From: UBA1723 sp045629285
GTDB lineage: Bacteria; Bacteroidota; Bacteroidia; Bacteroidales; Paludibacteraceae
Assembly: GCA_045629285.1 (NCBI GenBank)
Contig: JAZQQY010000029.1
Span: forward strand, 62,001 to 126,000
Length of the DNA: 64,000 nt
Reading direction: 5' to 3'
Shown here: in pieces, positions 19,258-28,337 of the stretch
How positions within the stretch are numbered: position 1 is the stretch's first letter
Layout: each line of letters begins with the position of its first letter
Program-made: the position numbers and the translations under genes
Notes under the pieces: generated by a model
The model's input: the letters and a program-made list of their open reading frames with translations, nothing else
Databases searched by the model: none
What the model was told of the DNA's origin: nothing

Positions 19258-21414
19258 TTATCTAGTTTCATGTTTCAAGCTAATAACTAACTTATATCGT
19301 TTTCCATTAGCGTCGACAATATAAACGCCAGATGGATAATCTGCTCCAAAGATACGAATTTCGCCGTTATCTAGCTTAAAATCATCCACTTTTACACCAT
19401 GAATATTATATACAGTGCAATTTATGTTGTCTTGCGACGATACGATTACAAACTCATTGTTATATCTTGCGACAGAAACGGCAGGATCATCAGCCACTGC
19501 ATCATCTACAGAAGTCGTTTCACCATAAATCTTTAATGACAGCCAGACTTCAGTCTTAGCGCCAGTACCGTCGCAAACCTTCATCTTCAGCATCTTCTTG
19601 ACCGCGTACTCAGGAGTGCCGACAATTTCGAAATCGCTATTGAGCGACAATCCAGATGGTAAGCCATCCATCCATTTGATAGTGTAATTGCCATCTCCAC
19701 CCACAGGATAAAGTTTGGCATAGTACTTCTCTCCCACTCTACCGCTCGGAAGCGAATCACGGTTAATCAAATCAAGCATGTCATATTTGCTGGCATCACC
19801 ACCGTCGCCTACATTTATATCTTCTTTGTCTTCCTCTGCGCCATCGTCTGCATCAGGTATTTTTTCTTCAACATCAGTATCGGGATCACATTCGCCATAG
19901 CAGAACGACATCTTAGTACTAGCCTTACTGAAATTGCAAAGATAGAGTCCGGACTCATCTCCATTGTCCCATTTCGCACTCGGATTACTGTCGTCAGAGA
20001 AAACCTTTGAAGGCGAAGAAGCAGTCCAGAAAGGATTAGTAGAAGATGCAGGTCGACAATCCAACTTATCCTTGCGATATTCATATCTATTATCTCCAGG
20101 CTCATACACATGCCATATATATATGCCGGGAGTTTTGACAGTAGAATAGTCAGATTTGTAATAGAAAGTTCGCACCTCGAAATAGTAACGTTCCTTCATC
20201 GGATCACCGTCGACATCACCATAATAGACAGCCACATTTCCCGGACCGTACTCAAGTTCAACCTTCGTGCCCTTCTTCAAGTCATTAAGCACAATCTTGT
20301 TTTCAAGCCATCCGGCATCGTCAAGAACCCATGGATTAGGAATCGGAGGATTAAGATTGCTGACCTGGATAAACTCATCCGCCACATTGAACGGCTGAGC
20401 AGGATTGTCGTCATGATCATCAAACGGATAGAAATCAGGTGCATCAAGAAGCAGATGCATCGACTCATGGACAAAACTGCCCATTCTCAGATTTTCAGAG
20501 CAATAAGTCAATTGATAAGGTTGGCTCACAGATCTTCCCACACGCGAATCATTATAGATCGACACTGTCATCGTACTTTGGTGTGGCCACAAACCCTTTC
20601 CCCATGAATTAGGGCAAGCCCCGGCATAGAGAATATTCACCGCATAATAGCACGACTTCTTGACCGTAAGATCAGACAAGTCGAAACCATCCTTTGATTT
20701 CGTGTAGCTATTGAGTGCATCATTCACAACCGGCTGCAAAAGTCTAAAAGTATATGTACTTGCATCCGACGGAGAATAATAAGACTTCAGATTAGGTGCT
20801 GTATAAGGCGACTTAGGCAAATAGTTGATATAAGTCAATTTACCGTTTGAAATCCATCTGAAATACTCCTTAATGGACATTGCATTGCCGTTGATGCTGC
20901 CATTGTCACCATTCAAAAACTTATCTAGTTCAGACACAGAGTATGGAAATCTGCAATCTGGAAAATCAATAAGTACAGTCACACCGTAAACAGTATCGGG
21001 CATCACAGTAGCGGACCGCAACTTAGGCTGGTTGTCGACCTCCTGTCGCCCTAAAGTCGACTTCGAATCCTCAATTTTTTGAGCAAGAGCCTTTGAAGAG
21101 ATACGCGTATGAGGAGCGACAATCATCGACACCGCCTTAGGAGCATCCCCCCCGCGATAACGGATACCCGAAGATGCGTAATCAGAGCTATCTGCCGACA
21201 CCAAAGCGTAGCAAATAAAACCATCATCGGGATCTTGAATCAGAGTATAACCGTCAGTACTTTCCGCATGGATATAAAGATCATTTCCAAACAATCTGAC
21301 AGAGACACAATCACCATCAGGTTGAGAGAAAGAAAAAGGAGTTCCATAATAATTCATTGCCGATGCACAAACACATATAAGAGTTGTCATCAGCCACAAC
21401 ATCGCACGCTTCAT
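19258..21414 (-). CDS. secreted M6-family metalloprotease, paralogue
   Basis: The product has 718 residues from ATG 21414 (MKRAMLWLMTTLICVCASA signal; a TTG at 21423 is less likely). It closely resembles the 12191-14587 product: FSQPDGDCVSVRLFG, GYTLIQDPDDGFICYAL, TVLIDFPDCRFPYS. The zinc motif is HESMH (about residues 316-320), followed by LDAPDFYPFDD. A He_PIG-like domain (LPSGLSLNSDFEIVGTP) and a tail YPSGVYIVDANGKRYKL follow, the latter consistent with outer-membrane secretion. The Gly of the usual HExGH is Met here, a possible change of specificity. Followed after 4 bp by the GH16 gene. Confidence 0.86.
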   Translation of the reverse strand: MKRAMLWLMTTLICVCASAMNYYGTPFSFSQPDGDCVSVRLFGNDLYIHAESTDGYTLIQDPDDGFICYALVSADSSDYASSGIRYRGGDAPKAVSMIVAPHTRISSKALAQKIEDSKSTLGRQEVDNQPKLRSATVMPDTVYGVTVLIDFPDCRFPYSVSELDKFLNGDNGSINGNAMSIKEYFRWISNGKLTYINYLPKSPYTAPNLKSYYSPSDASTYTFRLLQPVVNDALNSYTKSKDGFDLSDLTVKKSCYYAVNILYAGACPNSWGKGLWPHQSTMTVSIYNDSRVGRSVSQPYQLTYCSENLRMGSFVHESMHLLLDAPDFYPFDDHDDNPAQPFNVADEFIQVSNLNPPIPNPWVLDDAGWLENKIVLNDLKKGTKVELEYGPGNVAVYYGDVDGDPMKERYYFEVRTFYYKSDYSTVKTPGIYIWHVYEPGDNRYEYRKDKLDCRPASSTNPFWTASSPSKVFSDDSNPSAKWDNGDESGLYLCNFSKASTKMSFCYGECDPDTDVEEKIPDADDGAEEDKEDINVGDGGDASKYDMLDLINRDSLPSGRVGEKYYAKLYPVGGDGNYTIKWMDGLPSGLSLNSDFEIVGTPEYAVKKMLKMKVCDGTGAKTEVWLSLKIYGETTSVDDAVADDPAVSVARYNNEFVIVSSQDNINCTVYNIHGVKVDDFKLDNGEIRIFGADYPSGVYIVDANGKRYKLVISLKHETR

Positions 21415-21816
21415 ATTATCCAAGTTATTTTAGGACTAACACTCAAATATTTCAGGCTCTAATATAGGGATAAAAATTTCAAATTGTCAATAAATGAGAA
21501 GAAACGAGTTGTAAAGCATATAATCATGAGGTGAATTGAAATCAAAACACATTTTTTCTTGAAAAATACACATATCCCTCCCACCAGTAGATTTCTCATT
21601 CGCTTCGCTCACTCCAAATCAACCATGGGCTAATTATAATTCAACCGTTGGCATAGTTGGCTCACACTCAATATCTGAAACATGAAACCAGGATCTAAAT
21701 TCGTTAACTAAAATCAACAAAAAACTTACAATTCAAAACTAAAAACAGCCAATTGCTTACACTTTTAGTTTTAATGTCAAAAAACATACTTTTCTTTAAT
21801 TTTTTCATCAAAACAC

Positions 21817-21847
21817 TTGCATATGTGTGTTATAAAGCATAATTTTG
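21817..21847 (+). promoter_or_regulatory. promoter of candidate small RNA
   Basis: TTG at 21817-21819, 20 bp spacer, TAATTTTG at 21840-21847: a full -33/-7 match, although no gene of normal size follows. The start region TAATTTTGCAnnGTC recurs at the 57475 locus. Confidence 0.65.
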
Positions 21848-21852
21848 CATCG

Positions 21853-22004
21853 TCAAAAAGAGATAAAACGACTTAAAAAACAATATAAGATGGTACTTTT
21901 AAATATTCTACTTACAAAGCTTTACAAAAAGTACGCTCCAAAGTTCTAATCTTTGGTTTGTAAAACGAACTGACGCACCCAATTTTGGATGCGTTTGTTG
22001 TTTT
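21853..22004 (+). ncRNA. candidate structured small RNA (~150 nt)
   Basis: Downstream of a consensus promoter lie three stem-loops: GTACTTTT/AAAAGTAC (21893-21900, 21927-21934), CCAAAG/CTTTGG (21938-21943, 21951-21956), and a terminator-like stem ACGCAcCCAA/TTTTGGaTGCGT (21973-21994) followed by a T-rich run. A 19-codon reading frame (ATG 21890, stop 21947-21949) lies inside; its product would be short, hydrophobic then lysine-rich, so a small peptide or type I toxin cannot be excluded. No known RNA family is recognised. Confidence 0.5.
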
Positions 22005-22041
22005 AAAGGGTTTTTACATACTCATTTGTTGTTCTAATATA

Positions 22042-22225
22042 TTATCTCGGTCTATGCAAACTTTTTAATGATGGACCAAACAGACATAATGAAATCTTTG
22101 CACCGCGAGGCATTTCTATATCATCAGCAAAAACAAATGAATTTGGAATGTCGGCTATCAGTGAAAACGATTTATTCTCTCCTCCGACTTCAACAATCCA
22201 TTTTCCATCAATTTTGAAATTCCCT
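22042..22225 (-). pseudogene. remnant of ATPase C-terminal domain
   Basis: Reading the minus strand to the stop at 22042-22044 gives about 60 codons with IDGKWIVEVGGENKSF, DIPNSFVFADDIE and ISLCLFG. This pattern matches the C-terminus of Bacteroidetes AAA+/DUF4143 ATPases (FEVGGKNK..., ...VKDDIE..., IPLWLFG). There is a stop in frame about 12 codons upstream of the conserved part and no Walker motifs, so only a tail fragment remains. Confidence 0.5.
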
Positions 22226-22350
22226 TGCGACTTTCGTTTTCTTTTGCGACATTCCGATTACGAACCATCTGTTGTTAAATTCCTTCAGAATGTATGGATA
22301 TATATATTCTTGATTCTCTTTTTGCTTTGTACGGCTGATACACCACAACT

Positions 22351-22611
22351 ATCGGCTGTGGCATGTGTACTCACAGGACAAGCCTTAAGGCAAGCGAATT
22401 AGTCAGGACCGACATCACTTCTGTAATGAGTCACATCAGAAAGAACATTCCACTTGGATTTGATCACAGAAAGACTCCTATGGATGAATCTATGCTTCCA
22501 GAAGCTGATTTCGACAAATTGCCATTCTTGAAGAGTCAGAGAGAAGCTATGCACCGTCAGATTGGCACGCTTGGTGGCGGAAGTCCACATATTTACATGT
22601 ATTTATATTAG
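22351..22611 (+). pseudogene. rtcB: internal fragment of RtcB RNA ligase
   Basis: The frame reads IGCGMCTHRTSLKASEL, then IPLGFDHRKTP and QREAMHRQIGTLGGG. These match the middle of RtcB (family motifs ...GVDIGCGMCA..TSLKAS... and QIGTLGGGNHFIE). The N-terminal ~90 and C-terminal ~200 residues are absent: a stop lies 7 codons upstream, and after GTLGGG the sequence degenerates (SPHIYMYLY) and stops. RtcB joins 2',3'-cyclic phosphate and 5'-OH RNA ends; this fragment lacks most metal ligands and cannot work. Its end overlaps the 3' end of mcrC. Confidence 0.75.
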
Positions 22612-23649
22612 ACTTATAATATATTTCTCCAATTGATTCTTTATTCCGTTGAATGTCTGATTCAGATCCAATGTCTTAAAATATATCACATTGCCATCTC
22701 TATATGTCATTTGACCATCTGGAACAATATCATCTTCTGTTTTTGCATAGAGCAACATTCCGTCGACTTTCCCAGTATGGTTTGTGTCTTTATTCATAAC
22801 ATAGGTAAAAATCTGATTGAGATTGTTAGAATGTATTGTTTGTTTAGAAAAATTTTGTTGCATAGTCTTACCATAATATTTGGCATCGATAATCATGAAT
22901 CGGTCATCCTTTTCTAGAAAAATATCAGTCTTAAGAATTGGCAAAATATTGTTAGTGGAAGACTCTTTTTCTATATTCCAATCAATCTGTGCTGCTCTTG
23001 GATTTAACTCCGGATGATGTTTCTTGTAATACTCAAGAATGAATTTTTCATATAGCCTGCACATATGATTATCTGAGAAAGTTTTCATTTGATAAGATCC
23101 TGATTCAGTTGTCATCAAAAGTCCATCCAATATGAAATAACAGATATACAAAAGCATTTGGTATGTTTTACAATTTCTATCAAATCGTAATGTAGTCCAT
23201 TTAATATTCTTCGGATCTACCATACCTACTTTATTAAAGAATAACAAAAGATTCTTAAGCCTCGCCTTCTTGTCTGCTTTTACAGATGAATGTTTTATCA
23301 AAATTGTAGCAGTAGTCTTCAAAATTTGATTGAACAAATTATCTTCTGATAAATCATCATACTCACAGACAAGTTGCTGTTTGCAATTGACCTTGTTTTG
23401 AATGGATTCATTTATATTTAATCTTCCACGCAAAGTAGACACAGACTCCTTATAAGAAACATATTCCCTATGTAACCCATGTTTAAGGACTGACGAAATT
23501 CCTAGATTCAGAATCTCAGCATACAAATCATGGATCATATCGAATTCTTCTACTGCCACTTTTTCATAATTACTATGACTAAGCTCATTAAACGCATAAG
23601 TAAGCATGTAGAAAATGTTCTTAATGACTATACTTTTATCTATTGTCAT
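22603..23649 (-). CDS. mcrC: McrC nuclease subunit of McrBC restriction system
   Basis: The product has 348 residues. The N-terminal helical part (IKNIFYMLTYAFNEL, STLRGRLNINESI) and the C-terminal PD-(D/E)XK core (LKTDIFL ... FMIIDAKYYGK, Asp then D-A-K) match the McrBC 5-methylcytosine restriction component family. McrC supplies the endonuclease that cuts DNA when McrB recognises modified bases and translocates. It starts 1 bp after the mcrB stop, so translation is coupled. The C-terminal end touches an rtcB remnant on the other strand. Confidence 0.9.
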   Translation of the reverse strand: MTIDKSIVIKNIFYMLTYAFNELSHSNYEKVAVEEFDMIHDLYAEILNLGISSVLKHGLHREYVSYKESVSTLRGRLNINESIQNKVNCKQQLVCEYDDLSEDNLFNQILKTTATILIKHSSVKADKKARLKNLLLFFNKVGMVDPKNIKWTTLRFDRNCKTYQMLLYICYFILDGLLMTTESGSYQMKTFSDNHMCRLYEKFILEYYKKHHPELNPRAAQIDWNIEKESSTNNILPILKTDIFLEKDDRFMIIDAKYYGKTMQQNFSKQTIHSNNLNQIFTYVMNKDTNHTGKVDGMLLYAKTEDDIVPDGQMTYRDGNVIYFKTLDLNQTFNGIKNQLEKYIISLI

Positions 23650-23650
23650 C

Positions 23651-26083
23651 CTATTCTAATGATTTCATTAAATTCGCAGATTGAGTGTCGAATTTTTGAT
23701 TGTCGTCAAACCAGTATTCTCTAAGCATAGGAATAATGTCATATTCCACTACATTCTTCAGCCATATTTCATCAATAGACTTTTGACCGCAAAAGTAGCT
23801 ATGCCCAATACAAAAGCCAGAACCAAGAGAATCATCTTTCTCAATGATAGAATTCAAAGACACAACAGCGTCTATTACATTATTGAATTTTTCGTTGTTC
23901 AATCCATTCTGATACTGTTTGAATGCTTCAGACTCGAATCCCGGTTTAATGTCGAAGAAACTGAATCTTCTTCTTAAAGCATAATCTATCATTGCCAATG
24001 AACGATCTGCAGTGTTCATCATACCTATTATATAGATATTTTCAGGAACCGAGAAAGGTTCATCACTATATGCGAGCTTTAATGATTCCCCACGGTGGCT
24101 GTTTTCAATAAGCATCATTAGTTCTCCAAAGATCCTGCTTAGATTTCCACGATTAATCTCATCTATGATAAAGAAGTATTTATTAGATGGGTCACTTTCT
24201 GCCTTCTTACAAAAATTATAGAAAATGCCACGTTTAAGTTTGAACCCACCTTCTTCATTAGGTTTGTATCCCATTATGAAGTCCTCATAAGTGTAGTTTT
24301 GGTGGAATTGAATCAATTCTACTTTACTTTCATCTTTACAACCGAGTATTGAATACGCTAATCTTTCAGAACAAAATGTTTTGCCTACACCCGGTGCTCC
24401 TTGAAGAATTATATTCTTCTTTGATTGTAAAAGAGAGGCTAAACTTTCGTATTCCTCAGCACTTATATATACTTCTTCAAGAAAATCCTCTTGGGTGTAT
24501 TTATCTAATTCCATTACAGGAGATATTGGATTTTCCTCCCTGATTATATTTAGGATCGTATCATATTCCGCCTCTGTAAGCTTGAAGAAAGAACCTTGTG
24601 AATTTTTTAGAAATTGCATATTAGACAACTCTGGCAAATTTTTCAATTCAGAATAGTCAATAGGAGTCGCAAGGGATTCTGTCTTTATAAAACTTATGTG
24701 CTTTCCATCGCTTTCTTTAGACACTTCAAATAAACCAACTACTTGTTTTGTATGTGTAGATTCGTACCCAATGATACAATCTCCCACCCTAGCGTCAATA
24801 AAATTTTGGAATATTCTTCTTTGCTTGCCATTTTCATTATAAAGGCTATACACAATACTATATCCTTTGGGCATAGTCTGCATTCTCCATTTTTTGGGAT
24901 TCCCCACCAACCACCAATATTGTTTTTCTGAACTATCATGATCAAACAACTTTTCTAGTTGTTCAACACTTTCTGAATATTCCGTAATATCGGTCAGCGT
25001 CTTTGATGCCAGAACAAATGGAGCGTTCCATTCCCCTACGTGAGTCCATTCTACACCACGCATATTCTTGTATGACTTCTTTTTTGAATCATAGAAATAT
25101 GAACTTGTGACAATGCCTCTGCCTATAATTGTTGAATTTCCTTTTTTTGCATACACGATATCGTTTTCTCTCATTTCATTAACGAAATTCCATATTGCAA
25201 GAACATCATTCTTAAATGATGATGAAGAACCATTTATTTCTTGAATCTTATTTCTTATGTCATCTGCAGATGAATATGCCGATAGATCCCCCATTTTATC
25301 CCAACCGATACACATTATTTGCTCTTGCTGACAAGCTTGCCATTCAGAGGCATTCTCTCCAGGTGAGTATGTCCAATAATGAATATCATCGTCATTTTCA
25401 ATTTCTTTAGCATTTGAAGAGTTCCATGCATTGTAAGAGAATTCAGGAAATGACTTATACGGGATCTCTTCCTTATTCATTTTTTCTCTTACAGTATTCA
25501 ATACTGTGAGGTACTCCTTGTATGTAGGAAGATCTTTGTCAGGCACATTTATACCAAATTTTGAAAGGAAAATTCTATTATTTGAATCTAATGCCAGATA
25601 TTTTTCCGGTCTAATCCAAAACATTCCCATTGTAAGTGTGAATTTGATTAGAAATTGACCTCTTAATGAGTCAAAGGCAGACTCTATGCCATCCTCTTTT
25701 AAAACTGACTCAAATAGATTCCACAGACGTTCAACATCTCCATCTTTTCTCTTATCCTTGAATCCTACAAAATTTGATAGCTGTGCATTCATAATAGGAA
25801 TCGCATTGAAGTCCTCCGGAACGGGTGCTGATATTGACAGAAATGCTTTAATCTTTTCGCATATCAGTTTACGCTTCCAATCCTTAATGCCTCTGTTGAA
25901 CAGGGCAAAGAAAGTAAATGGGTCAATATCAATTATAGGATTACCCTCAGCATCATCTTTCAAATGACCACAGTAATCACTTAGATTATTATATATCCAA
26001 TCTATTAGTACTTTTCTATTATTTTTATATCCAAGCAGTTTGTCTGCTAATTCTTTATAAAATTCAATCCATGTAAAATTCAT
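23651..26083 (-). CDS. mcrB: McrB-type AAA+ GTPase with PUA/EVE reader domains
   Basis: The product has 810 residues. Three parts are visible. An N-terminal helical region (~1-225; EKYLALDSNNRIFLSKFG) is followed by a PUA/EVE-like domain (~231-335; HYWTYSPGENASEW, NDIVYAKKGNSTIIGRGIV) and an EVE domain (~387-520; QYWWLVGNPKKWRM, VGDCIIGYESTHTKQVVGLF). The McrB-type AAA+ motor comes last: Walker A GAPGVGKT (~562-569), Walker B FFIIDEINRG (Asp641-Glu642) and MNTADRSLAMIDYALRRRF. EVE/PUA domains in McrB fusions read modified cytosines such as 5mC or 5hmC. With McrC it forms a type IV restriction system against modified phage DNA. Confidence 0.92.
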   Translation of the reverse strand: MNFTWIEFYKELADKLLGYKNNRKVLIDWIYNNLSDYCGHLKDDAEGNPIIDIDPFTFFALFNRGIKDWKRKLICEKIKAFLSISAPVPEDFNAIPIMNAQLSNFVGFKDKRKDGDVERLWNLFESVLKEDGIESAFDSLRGQFLIKFTLTMGMFWIRPEKYLALDSNNRIFLSKFGINVPDKDLPTYKEYLTVLNTVREKMNKEEIPYKSFPEFSYNAWNSSNAKEIENDDDIHYWTYSPGENASEWQACQQEQIMCIGWDKMGDLSAYSSADDIRNKIQEINGSSSSFKNDVLAIWNFVNEMRENDIVYAKKGNSTIIGRGIVTSSYFYDSKKKSYKNMRGVEWTHVGEWNAPFVLASKTLTDITEYSESVEQLEKLFDHDSSEKQYWWLVGNPKKWRMQTMPKGYSIVYSLYNENGKQRRIFQNFIDARVGDCIIGYESTHTKQVVGLFEVSKESDGKHISFIKTESLATPIDYSELKNLPELSNMQFLKNSQGSFFKLTEAEYDTILNIIREENPISPVMELDKYTQEDFLEEVYISAEEYESLASLLQSKKNIILQGAPGVGKTFCSERLAYSILGCKDESKVELIQFHQNYTYEDFIMGYKPNEEGGFKLKRGIFYNFCKKAESDPSNKYFFIIDEINRGNLSRIFGELMMLIENSHRGESLKLAYSDEPFSVPENIYIIGMMNTADRSLAMIDYALRRRFSFFDIKPGFESEAFKQYQNGLNNEKFNNVIDAVVSLNSIIEKDDSLGSGFCIGHSYFCGQKSIDEIWLKNVVEYDIIPMLREYWFDDNQKFDTQSANLMKSLE

Positions 26084-26094
26084 ATCAATTTTGT

Positions 26095-26844
26095 TTATCT
26101 AAGTTCAAACTTATATGTAATTGTTCCCGATTGATATTTTTTTCCTGGTGCAGCATTGAATTTAGTCTTCTTTGCTGCAGATATAGCCTCATTGTGAAGA
26201 CTTTTTGACGTTATGTCTGTACCTGGAGCAACTTCGGCAATAACGACATCACCATTTTCGTTCACTGTAATTCTAACCACAATAGTTCCCTCTTCCTGCT
26301 CTTTATAAGTTGGAAGTGCCATTGTTCCACGTAAAGAACGACCTTCTAGCGACCATGGGGTGTTGGAACCAGCCTTTGCATTATTAGAAATACCAATTAA
26401 TCTACCAGCACTTCCTGTCGATGTACTACCCAATATATTACCCAATCTAGATTGTAAATCTTCCTTCTGCCTATCTTTTTTTTCTTGTTCAGACAATACG
26501 GATGTGGCTTTGATAACAGGAACTGTCTTAGATGAACCGAAATTTGTTTCATATTTGTAGATTCCAACCATCATGGGATCCACCATTGTGACAATTTGTT
26601 CATCATAAAATAGATCTCCCAGAATCAATACGGTTTTTCCGTAAAATGATTTTGAATATGTATCCTCAGATTCTCTAGCCAGAGCACATTGGTCAAATAC
26701 CCGAATGACCTTAAATGAAGTAAGATTTTTACCTTCATAAATTGAAGGTGATTCCAAATATCTAATGTTTTTAATTTGGGAATATAAAACAGATGATATT
26801 GATAAAAAAACAATAGTGAGCGATAATTTGATAAAAGATTTCAT
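26095..26844 (-). CDS. exported protein with TonB C-terminal domain
   Basis: The product has 249 residues: a signal peptide (ending SSVLYSQ), a beta-rich region of unknown type (~25-125), a linker with a Gly/Ser-rich stretch, and a TonB C-terminal domain (~180-249; EEGTIVVRITVNENGDVVIA, EAISAAKKTKFNAAPGK, SGTITYKFELR). TonB C-domains normally contact outer-membrane receptors, but here there is no ExbBD-interacting transmembrane helix pattern, only a cleavable-looking signal. It ends 11 bp before mcrB on the same strand, so it is likely co-transcribed; whether it has a role in defence is open. Confidence 0.75.
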   Translation of the reverse strand: MKSFIKLSLTIVFLSISSVLYSQIKNIRYLESPSIYEGKNLTSFKVIRVFDQCALARESEDTYSKSFYGKTVLILGDLFYDEQIVTMVDPMMVGIYKYETNFGSSKTVPVIKATSVLSEQEKKDRQKEDLQSRLGNILGSTSTGSAGRLIGISNNAKAGSNTPWSLEGRSLRGTMALPTYKEQEEGTIVVRITVNENGDVVIAEVAPGTDITSKSLHNEAISAAKKTKFNAAPGKKYQSGTITYKFELR

Positions 26845-26969
26845 AGTATGATTTATAATGAATTAGACATTATTTTCTAGAGATTATTCTTATTGAGTCA
26901 AAAGTCGATATGAGCAAGTACCCCCAAATTTCGCTACCGTAGTATTAAGTTTTAAATTGAAACCATATT

Positions 26970-28043
26970 TTATCCATTCCATACCTCATATCCCATATTT
27001 TTGGCAATTTGGAATAATGGGCTGAACACTTGCTGGTATGCAGTAAAGAATCTTTCTCTGTTTAGGGTTAACAGGTCTCTTGGAGAGTAGCCAAGAGCAG
27101 AGAAATCATCCAATGCACTTTCTGACTTTCCTGCTTCCAAATATGTTTTGATCGCCTTGCGATGCTCCTCTGCTAAATCTTTTAGGTATTTATCGAGAGA
27201 AGGCAAACGATCCGATTTACTTGAATTAATGCTATTGTCGGCTGGTATAAGATTCCAAAGCTGGTCATGAGCGACAAAACTCCATGGAATGAAATGGTCG
27301 ACAGCATAGTTGCCTGGAACTATTAAGTTTCCTGTATAGATGCAATGGACATCACCTCCAATTCTAATGACATCATCCCAAAACTTGTGCTGCTTTGACA
27401 AAGACGATCTTTCAATTGGGCGAACCAGTTTGTTGGGGATATTTGGAACATTAGGATTGCGAGACTGAAGAAACATAGTAAGATTCCAGTTGATGAAATC
27501 TAGTAGTATGCCATAATAATCATGAATATATTTACTCCATACAGGATTAATCGTCACATAGAAGTCATCCTTAGTTTTCTGAATAGAATAGACACATCCA
27601 TTCTCGTATGTATGGCTACGCTCTATGACATCGGAATCAGAAGTATAATTGATCCATGGACTAATAAAACGATAAGGAACGTTAATCGTTAAGGTAGACA
27701 AGTGTTTCTTTATCTCCTTATTACTAAGTTGACTGGTAAGACAAGCTATAATATCTTCCCTTTTTGAATCCATTGGTAATCCCGTCAACCATTGTAATTC
27801 CGTAACAATCCTATGCAGAGAATCCATAGATCCAAAAGACAAATGGAAATAATGGATAGGATACCATGCATTGGCAACCATCCTTATAGCCAAATCCCAT
27901 ACATTCATACGATAGACCTTTTCTTCATTATGCATCTGAAGAATAGAAAGAAACCAATAGAACTTATAGGTCGCTGTCGTATTATTGAAAACCCGGCTTA
28001 ACAGTTGGGTAGAAAGTATGTCTGATTGTGGTATACTTGTCAT
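26970..28043 (-). CDS. HNH endonuclease domain protein
   Basis: The product has 357 residues. The N-terminal two-thirds are helical with no recognised domain (SILSTQLLSRVFNNTTATYKF-like opening). Residues ~230-290 hold an HNH nuclease core: CIYTG, then AVDHFIPWSF (the DH pair), then LWNLIPADNSINSSKSDRLP with the Asn and the final metal ligand region. HNH proteins of this layout occur in defence islands and restriction systems. It lies 125 bp upstream of the TonB-C gene on the same strand and may lead the mcrBC transcript. Confidence 0.8.
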   Translation of the reverse strand: MTSIPQSDILSTQLLSRVFNNTTATYKFYWFLSILQMHNEEKVYRMNVWDLAIRMVANAWYPIHYFHLSFGSMDSLHRIVTELQWLTGLPMDSKREDIIACLTSQLSNKEIKKHLSTLTINVPYRFISPWINYTSDSDVIERSHTYENGCVYSIQKTKDDFYVTINPVWSKYIHDYYGILLDFINWNLTMFLQSRNPNVPNIPNKLVRPIERSSLSKQHKFWDDVIRIGGDVHCIYTGNLIVPGNYAVDHFIPWSFVAHDQLWNLIPADNSINSSKSDRLPSLDKYLKDLAEEHRKAIKTYLEAGKSESALDDFSALGYSPRDLLTLNRERFFTAYQQVFSPLFQIAKNMGYEVWNG

Positions 28044-28337
28044 AAGAATACAATGAAAGAATGCTATTTACAAGCAAATATACAGACTTTGATGCTATTT
28101 CAAATCGATTCTTACATTATTGTTGTTTCTTCAGTGTAAATATAGAAAATTGATCGTTATCGGCAAATTATATTGATGAAATGATTTATTGATTTTAGTC
28201 CGATAGAAATGATTTTTTTGTTGTATCATAACTTTTTACGAACCTACGCTTAGATTTTGCATAAGTTTTATTTTATTTTGTTTCGAAATTAAACACAGAG
28301 TAAAGCCTGTAAGTGAATTAACTAAAACTATAAAGCT
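28044..28337. other. divergent promoter region
   Basis: This 294-bp AT-rich gap separates the divergent HNH and PUA/EVE-like genes. A near -7 match (TATTTTG) occurs about 60 bp upstream of the plus-strand ATG. No coding sequence or clear hairpin is seen. Confidence 0.4.

Larger units (their letters stand above)
21424..22041. other. gene-free region containing a candidate small RNA
   Basis: No coding sequence with support is visible. The left half (21480-21810) is AT-rich without clear structure. The right half holds a promoter and three stem-loops, listed as a separate ncRNA. Confidence 0.6.
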
